NCBI GenBank assembly: GCA_027686065.1
Contig: JAQCTH010000098.1
Span: 1 to 10,144, forward strand
Direction of reading: 5' to 3'
DNA length: 10,144 nucleotides
From: Clostridiaceae bacterium AF10-41
GTDB taxonomy: Bacteria > Bacillota > Clostridia > Clostridiales > Clostridiaceae
The notes under the pieces were generated by a model. It did no database searches. It saw only the letters and a list, made by a program, of their open reading frames with translations, and was not told where the DNA came from. Each line of letters opens with the position of its first letter. Position 1 is the first letter of the stretch. Shown here piece after piece: positions 5,348 to 10,144 of this stretch. The position numbers were made by a program, and so were the translations under genes.

Positions 5348-7906
5348 ATGTATAATTTTAAGCTCAATGGCAAAAATTTATCAGTGGATGAGGATATGAG
5401 TTTACTTGACTATTTAAGAGATGTAGCACAATTAACATCTGTAAAAAATGGTTGTGCAGAAGGCGCCTGTGGTGCTTGTATGGTTTTAGTCAATGGTATA
5501 GCACAAAGAGCATGTATTCAAAAGATAAGTAGACTTGAAAACAAAGAAGTAATTACAGTCGAAGGAATTAGTGAAAGAGAAAGAGATGTTTTTTCTTATG
5601 CATTTGGTAAATGTGGAGCAGTTCAATGTGGCTTTTGTATTCCAGGTATGGTTATAAGTGCAAAAGGATTATTAGACAAGAATTTAGATCCAACAGAGGA
5701 AGAAATAAAAAATGCTCTTAAAGGTAATATATGTAGATGTACAGGCTATGTAAAAATCATAGAGGCTATTAAGTTAGTTGCAAAACTTCTAAGAAATAAT
5801 GAAGAAGTACCTAAAGTGTATTGTAAAGGATTAGTTGGAGAAAATTTACCTAGAATTGATGCTGAAGTAAAGACCCTTGGAATTGGTAAATACGCAGACG
5901 ATTTATATTTTGACGGGATGCTTTATGGTTCAGCGTTAAGATCAAAGTATCCAAGAGCTTTAGTTAAAAATATAGATACATCAAAGGCAAAAGCTTTAGA
6001 TGGTGTTTATGCTGTTTTAACAGCAAAAGATATACCGGGAGATAGATTTATTGGACATTTAGTTCAAGATTGGCCAGCAATGATAGATGTTGGAGAAGAA
6101 ACAAGATATTTAGGAGATTCAGTAGCTTTAGTAGCAGCAAGAAGTAAGAAAATATTGAAGGAGGCATTAAGCCTTATAGAAGTAGATTATGAAGAACTTC
6201 CACCAGTAACAAGTCCTGAAATGGGCTTAAAAGAAGATGCACCTAAGGTTCATGCAACCGGAAATATATTAAGTAAGCAATACTTAAAAAGAGGAGATGC
6301 AGAGGAAGCTATAAAAAATTCTAAATATGCTGTAACAGAAAAATATAGTACACCTCCAACTGAACATGCATTTTTAGAGCCAGAATGTGCAGTAGCTAAT
6401 TATGAAGATGGCATTTTAACTGTGTATACAGGTGGACAAGGTATTTATGATGAACTACGTGAGGTAGGAAAACTTTTGGATTTAGATCCAAGCAAATTAA
6501 GAATTAAAAGTATGCTTGTAGGAGGAGGCTTTGGTGGAAAGGAAGATATGAGTGTTCAACATCATGCAGCACTTTTAACTTATTATACAAAGAAACCAGT
6601 TAAAGTTACCTTAAGCAGAAAAGAAAGTTTAATTATCCATCCAAAAAGACATGCTATGGAAATGGAATTTACAACAGCTTGCGATGAAAATGGAATTTTA
6701 ACAGGAATGAAAGCAAGGATAATTTCAGACACAGGAGCATATGCATCTTTAGGAGGACCAGTACTTCAAAGAGCTTGCACACATGCAGCTGGACCTTATA
6801 ACTATCAAAATGTAGATATTGAAGGAACAGCAGTATATACAAATAATCCACCAGCAGGAGCTTTTAGAGGCTTCGGAGTTACTCAATCAGCATTTGCAAA
6901 TGAATGTAATATAAATAAACTTGCAGAGCTTGTTGGAATTTCTCCATGGGAATTTAGATATAGGAATGCAATTAGACCAGGACAAGTTTTACCTAATGGG
7001 CAAATTGCAGATGAAGGAACTGCGTTAGTTGAAACTTTAGAGGCAGTAAAGTATGAATTTGAGAATAATAAGAATGTCGGAATAGCTTGTGCATTTAAAA
7101 ATGCTGGATTAGGTGTTGGAATACCAGATACAGGTAGATGTAAAATAATCGTTAAAGATAGTAAAGTTATTATAAGAACATCTGCTGCTTGTATAGGTCA
7201 AGGAATAGGAACTGTGGCAACACAAATTGTATGTGAAACTACTGGATTAGATCCAGAGAAAGTTTTAGTAGATAGTCCAGATACCTTTACAACTCCTAAT
7301 TCAGGAACAACAACAGCTTCAAGACAAACTGTACTTACAGGTGAATCAGCAAGACTTGCAGCTCTTCAATTGAAGGAAGCATTAGTAAATAAATCACTAA
7401 AGGATCTTGAGGGTGAAGAATATTATGCTGAATATTGTCCTCAAACAGATCCTATGGGAAGCACAAAACCTAATCCAGTAAGTCATGTAGCTTACGGATA
7501 TGCAACTCAAGTAGTAGTTTTAGATGATAATGGAAAAGTAATAAAGGTAGTTGCAGCTCATGACATAGGAAGAGCAGTAAATCCTGTAACAGTAGAAGGG
7601 CAAATAGAAGGTGGAGTAGTTATGGGCTTAGGATATGCACTAACAGAAGACTATCCACTTAAAAATGGAATTCCTTTAGCCAAATTCGGTACTTTAGGAT
7701 TATTCAGATCAACTGGAATACCAGAAATAAAACCAATATTAGTTGAAAAGAATAAGGCCAATTTAGTATATGGAGCAAAGGGTGTTGGAGAAATTGTAGT
7801 TGTACCAGAAGCACCAGCAATGCAAGGAGCTTATTACAAGTTAGATGGAGAGTTTAGAACTAAATTACCACTTGAAAATACCTATTATAGAAAGTCTAAA
7901 AAGTAA
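5348..7906 (+). CDS. xdh: Selenium-dependent xanthine dehydrogenase, fused 2Fe-2S and molybdenum domains
   Basis: An 852-residue cytoplasmic molybdenum hydroxylase, the size of the selenium-dependent xanthine dehydrogenase family (E. coli XdhD is a relative). Residues 1-80 form a plant-type [2Fe-2S] ferredoxin domain with C36, C41, C44 and C56. Residues 85-150 form the second, helical [2Fe-2S] domain with C94, C97, C129 and C131. The rest is the a/b hammerhead and molybdopterin domains: GGGFGGKE with E399 (bovine xanthine oxidase E802), AFRGFG with R507 (bovine R880), GQG at 617-619, and KGVGE with the catalytic base E815 (bovine E1261). All are intact. The FAD domain of classical xanthine dehydrogenase is absent, as is normal for this fused family. 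Selenium in such enzymes is a labile cofactor, not selenocysteine. The family oxidises purines such as hypoxanthine or xanthine and can act in urate breakdown. AGGAGG (5332-5337) precedes the ATG. It shares the ygfK-like transcript (71-base gap, no promoter seen). Confidence 0.92.
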   Translation: MYNFKLNGKNLSVDEDMSLLDYLRDVAQLTSVKNGCAEGACGACMVLVNGIAQRACIQKISRLENKEVITVEGISERERDVFSYAFGKCGAVQCGFCIPGMVISAKGLLDKNLDPTEEEIKNALKGNICRCTGYVKIIEAIKLVAKLLRNNEEVPKVYCKGLVGENLPRIDAEVKTLGIGKYADDLYFDGMLYGSALRSKYPRALVKNIDTSKAKALDGVYAVLTAKDIPGDRFIGHLVQDWPAMIDVGEETRYLGDSVALVAARSKKILKEALSLIEVDYEELPPVTSPEMGLKEDAPKVHATGNILSKQYLKRGDAEEAIKNSKYAVTEKYSTPPTEHAFLEPECAVANYEDGILTVYTGGQGIYDELREVGKLLDLDPSKLRIKSMLVGGGFGGKEDMSVQHHAALLTYYTKKPVKVTLSRKESLIIHPKRHAMEMEFTTACDENGILTGMKARIISDTGAYASLGGPVLQRACTHAAGPYNYQNVDIEGTAVYTNNPPAGAFRGFGVTQSAFANECNINKLAELVGISPWEFRYRNAIRPGQVLPNGQIADEGTALVETLEAVKYEFENNKNVGIACAFKNAGLGVGIPDTGRCKIIVKDSKVIIRTSAACIGQGIGTVATQIVCETTGLDPEKVLVDSPDTFTTPNSGTTTASRQTVLTGESARLAALQLKEALVNKSLKDLEGEEYYAEYCPQTDPMGSTKPNPVSHVAYGYATQVVVLDDNGKVIKVVAAHDIGRAVNPVTVEGQIEGGVVMGLGYALTEDYPLKNGIPLAKFGTLGLFRSTGIPEIKPILVEKNKANLVYGAKGVGEIVVVPEAPAMQGAYYKLDGEFRTKLPLENTYYRKSKK

Positions 7907-7917
7907 ACTTAGTATAT

Positions 7918-7967
7918 AAAGAACCTGTATATTCTCTATTTTATGTAGAAAATATACAGGTTCTTTT
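7918..7967 (+). terminator. Strong intrinsic terminator closing the purine cluster
   Basis: AAAGAACCTGTATATT (7918-7933) is exactly complementary to AATATACAGGTTCTTT (7951-7966), a 16-bp stem ending in a T-run, twelve bases after the xdh stop codon. The loop region is 17 bases with a short extra pairing. The A-run/T-run symmetry means it could also stop transcription from the other strand. Confidence 0.88.
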
Positions 7968-8035
7968 AATATAACATGCAGAAAGTATATATTTGAAATA
8001 TATAGATAAATTTAAATATTTTGTATAAGGAAACA

Positions 8036-8064
8036 TTTACAATAAAAAGATGTTATGATAATAT
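8036..8064 (+). promoter_or_regulatory. Sigma-A promoter of the serine hydrolase gene
   Basis: TTTACA (8036-8041) and TAATAT (8059-8064) are 17 bases apart; a start near 8071 would give a leader of about 108 bases. The -10 box overlaps the first of two palindromes, a classic arrangement for repression. The neighbouring AT-rich bases offer alternative -10 boxes, so the exact start is uncertain. Confidence 0.5.
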
Positions 8065-8095
8065 ATTAATATACAAAACATTGTATATTAATATA
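8062..8095. promoter_or_regulatory. Perfect 34-bp palindrome overlapping the promoter, likely operator
   Basis: TATATTAATATACAA (8062-8076) and TTGTATATTAATATA (8081-8095) are exact inverted copies around the 4-base centre AACA. It overlaps the predicted -10 box and transcription start. A repressor dimer bound here would block the polymerase. As RNA it would only form a weak A-U hairpin with no T-run, so a protein operator is more likely than a terminator. Confidence 0.6.
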
Positions 8096-8127
8096 CGAAT
8101 GTACAATATTTTGTATATTAATATATT
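8090..8127. promoter_or_regulatory. Second, imperfect copy of the operator palindrome
   Basis: The core TACAA-TATT-TTGTA (8102-8115) repeats the ACAA-N4-TTGT core of the first palindrome, and TTGTATATTAATATA recurs exactly (8081-8095 and 8111-8125). The left arm has three mismatches. Dyad centres are exactly 30 bases apart, about three helical turns, so two dimers would sit on the same face. Confidence 0.55.
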
Positions 8128-8133
8128 TTAGTG

Positions 8134-8153
8134 ATTATTGTGCGCACGATGAT
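8134..8153. promoter_or_regulatory. GC-rich palindrome in the leader of the serine hydrolase gene
   Basis: GTGCGCAC (8140-8147) is a perfect 8-bp palindrome inside a wider, imperfect 20-bp dyad, ATTATTGTGCGCACGATGAT, in otherwise A/T-only DNA, 15 bases upstream of the ribosome site. It could be a separate protein-binding site; I know no matching regulator. Confidence 0.3.
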
Positions 8154-8178
8154 TGTTAAATAAAAATTAGGGGGAAAA

Positions 8179-9936
8179 ATGATAATGAAAAAATTTTTAA
8201 CTAAATTTTTATCTGGAGTATTACTAGTAGGTATAGGTTTCACATCTTTTGGATATAGCAAAATAAATGCATATACAAATAACAAGTTATTAAGAAATGG
8301 TAGTGCTATGGACGCTGAAATGAATAAAGAAAATTTAGAAAAAATTGATAGTATTATGTCGGAAAATATATCTAATAATATTATTCCTGGTGGAGTAGTT
8401 CTTATAGCTAAAGATGGAGAAATTGTATATAATAAGGCATTTGGAGATGCACAAAAATATGATATGGCTAAACTTCTGGATAATCCGAGAAAGATGAATA
8501 CAGAAACAATATTTGATTTAGCATCTGTAACTAAAGTAATGGCAACAACTCAAGGAGTTATGAAGTTAAGTTATGAAGGAAAATTAGATGTTAATAATAC
8601 AGTAGCAACATATATACCTGAGTTTGCAAAAAACGGGAAACAAAATGTCAAGGTTAAGGATTTATTAACACATACTTCAGGACTAACTCCATGGAAACCT
8701 ACATTTTTTTATGCTAATAATCCTAAAGAGGAATTAGATTTTATATGTAATTTACCACTAGAATATGAAACTGGCACTAATAGAAAGTATAGTGATTTTA
8801 GTTTCATGACACTTGCCTTTGTTATAGAGGCAATAACTAACCAACCTTTAGATGTTTATTTAGAGGAGAATATATATAAAGTACTAGATATGAATGATAC
8901 TATGTTTACTCCGGATGAGTCTCTTAAGTCTAGGATTTCGGCGACTTCTTGGGGAAATCCATATGAATATAGGATGGTAGAAGATGATAATTTTGGTTAT
9001 CTTTGCGAAGAAAATGTAGAGGATTTCAAAGGGTGGAGAAATTATACCCTTGTGGGCGAAGTAAATGATGGAAATGCTTTTTATGCTAATAACGGAGTAG
9101 CCGGACATGCCGGATTATTTTCTACAGCATCTGATTTAGCAATTTTAGGGCAAGCTATGCTAAATGGAGGAGAATATAATGGAGTAAGACTTTATGATAA
9201 AAAAACTTTGGATGAGTTTACATCAATCCAAAGTAATTTTGGTCATGGATATGGATGGGAAATTAATAGAGGTGGAGAAAATTCTGGATATATGGGCAAA
9301 TATGCAACTGAAAATGTATTTGGACATACAGGATTTACAGGTACTCAAGTAATTTTTGATAAGGAAAATAATTTGCAAATAATAATTTTAACTAATAAGC
9401 AAAATCTAGGAGTCAATAGTAATGGAGGATATTCAAGTACATTTAAATTAAGCAGAGATATAGCTACAACAGTATATGAATCTATTTTACCGAAGATAAA
9501 TATTAGTGGAGTCGAAGATGGAAGAGAATATAATGAACCAGTAAGGATTAATATTAATCAAGAAGACGGAACATTAATTTCTGATATAACAATTAATGGA
9601 AAACCTTATAGTTATGAAGAAATTAGTAACCCTGGCCAGTATATATTAAGAATAGTTTATAAAAGTCAATTTGGGAAAGAAGAAATTAAAGAAATAAAAT
9701 TCTCTATTAAAGAAAAGAAGGATCCTACAACACCTATTGAGGATGAAAATAACAATGCTAATAATGGTAATCAAGATAAAGAAAGTAATGGGAGTGTAGT
9801 AGAAGATAAAAATAATTCTTCAGGTAAAGAGAATGGTTTACCTAATACTGGAACTTTGTTTGGCACAACTTCAATGCTAATTATATCAAGTGCCATTATA
9901 TTTGTTGGAGTTGTATTAAAAAGGAAAAATAGTTAA
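8179..9936 (+). CDS. Sortase-anchored serine hydrolase, class C beta-lactamase/PBP4* family
   Basis: A 585-residue exported protein. Residues 1-31 are a signal peptide (KK, hydrophobic core, likely cut after INA). Residues ~45-430 are a beta-lactamase/transpeptidase-like domain with all three active-site elements: S116-x2-K119 (SVTK, nucleophile and base), Y204-S-D206 in place of the usual YxN, and H383-T-G (HTG) in place of KTG; HTSGL is also present. These variants are typical of esterase, D-aminopeptidase or cell-wall-type members such as the YbbE/AmpH group, so true beta-lactam resistance is not implied. Residues ~440-513 look like an Ig-like domain (GQYILRIVY), followed by an Asn/Glu/Lys-rich linker. 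LPNTG (554-558), a membrane segment and KRKNS form a sortase signal, so the enzyme is attached to peptidoglycan outside the cell. AGGGGG (8169-8174) serves ATG 8179 (4-base gap) or ATG 8185 (10-base gap); the choice changes two residues. It has its own promoter, operators and terminator, and no evident link to purine use. Confidence 0.88.
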   Translation: MIMKKFLTKFLSGVLLVGIGFTSFGYSKINAYTNNKLLRNGSAMDAEMNKENLEKIDSIMSENISNNIIPGGVVLIAKDGEIVYNKAFGDAQKYDMAKLLDNPRKMNTETIFDLASVTKVMATTQGVMKLSYEGKLDVNNTVATYIPEFAKNGKQNVKVKDLLTHTSGLTPWKPTFFYANNPKEELDFICNLPLEYETGTNRKYSDFSFMTLAFVIEAITNQPLDVYLEENIYKVLDMNDTMFTPDESLKSRISATSWGNPYEYRMVEDDNFGYLCEENVEDFKGWRNYTLVGEVNDGNAFYANNGVAGHAGLFSTASDLAILGQAMLNGGEYNGVRLYDKKTLDEFTSIQSNFGHGYGWEINRGGENSGYMGKYATENVFGHTGFTGTQVIFDKENNLQIIILTNKQNLGVNSNGGYSSTFKLSRDIATTVYESILPKINISGVEDGREYNEPVRININQEDGTLISDITINGKPYSYEEISNPGQYILRIVYKSQFGKEEIKEIKFSIKEKKDPTTPIEDENNNANNGNQDKESNGSVVEDKNNSSGKENGLPNTGTLFGTTSMLIISSAIIFVGVVLKRKNS

Positions 9937-10030
9937 AAGACATAATTGAAAATACTTGCAATACTATTTTCATAAATGAAATTAAATCAATATTAAGAAA
10001 ATATTATTAATATTAAACATAAAAAAATAT

Positions 10031-10072
10031 ATATGGAAATAGTGTAATAAGCACTATTTTCATATCTTTTTT
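10031..10072 (+). terminator. Intrinsic terminator of the serine hydrolase gene
   Basis: ATATGGAAATAGTG (10031-10044) pairs with CACTATTTTCATAT (10052-10065), 14 bp with one G-U pair and a 7-base loop, directly followed by CTTTTTT. It is about 95 bases after the stop codon; the bases between are AT-rich with no gene. Confidence 0.85.
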
Positions 10073-10144
10073 GCTATAAAAAGGAAAGGTATATATTATG
10101 AAGCTTAATTTATAATATATTTGTATAGTAGACATATTAAATAT
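10073..10144. other. Right-edge intergenic DNA, no gene seen
   Basis: A ribosome-site-like AAGGAAAGG (10081-10089) precedes ATG at 10098, but that frame stops after five codons. It may be the upstream region of a gene beyond the window. Confidence 0.4.

Noticed and set aside
5348..7906. Selenocysteine in the selenium-dependent dehydrogenase
   Set aside because: There is no in-frame TGA; selenium in this family is a labile cofactor added after translation.
9947..9972. Hairpin TGAAAATA/TATTTTCA just after the serine hydrolase gene
   Set aside because: Only 8 A-T-rich pairs with a 10-base loop and no T-run; the element at 10031-10072 is the convincing terminator.
10098..10115. Short frame after a good ribosome site at the right edge
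   Set aside because: It is five codons long; too short to call without downstream sequence.

Overview
The window is very AT-rich, coding almost entirely with A/T-ending codons. Its genes have strong GGAGG-type ribosome binding sites, hairpin/T-run terminators, an LPXTG surface protein and an anaerobic selenium/molybdenum purine enzyme. This fits a Gram-positive anaerobe of the Clostridia, probably Clostridium itself. I infer this from content and style; nothing in the window fixes the species.

Layout. (1) Positions 1-154, minus strand: the start of a small zinc-ribbon protein that runs off the left edge, with its own promoter at 185-214. (2) Positions 234-592: a 438-base gene-free stretch (155-592) holds an orphan hairpin, possible activator-binding repeats and a clear sigma-54 (-24/-12) promoter. 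(3) Positions 593-7906, plus strand: four genes in order, an SsnA-type amidohydrolase, an NCS2 purine permease, a shortened YgfK-like iron-sulfur protein and a fused two-domain selenium-dependent xanthine dehydrogenase. A second sigma-54 promoter lies between the permease and ygfK-like genes, so the cluster is two sigma-54 units (ssnA-permease and ygfK-xdh). A strong terminator at 7918-7967 closes it. (4) Positions 7968-10072: a separately transcribed gene for a secreted, sortase-anchored serine hydrolase of the beta-lactamase/PBP4* class. It is preceded by a sigma-A promoter and striking tandem palindromes, and followed by a terminator.

How the genes work together. ssnA, ygfK and the fused xdh/xdhD are the core of the anaerobic purine (urate/xanthine) degradation clusters known from Escherichia coli (ssnA-ygfM-xdhD-ygfK) and Clostridia. 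The permease would import the purine, the molybdenum hydroxylase would oxidise or reduce the ring, and SsnA would remove an amino group or open a ring. The YgfK-like protein would carry electrons.

The most unusual point is that this YgfK lacks the central FAD/NAD(P)H domain of the usual ~1000-residue form, and no separate flavin subunit (YgfM-like) is encoded here. As seen in this window, the system has iron-sulfur modules but no recognisable pyridine-nucleotide module, so electrons may go to ferredoxin or to an unlinked partner. The selenium accessory genes (selD, yqeB, yqeC) and the expected sigma-54 activator are also outside the window.
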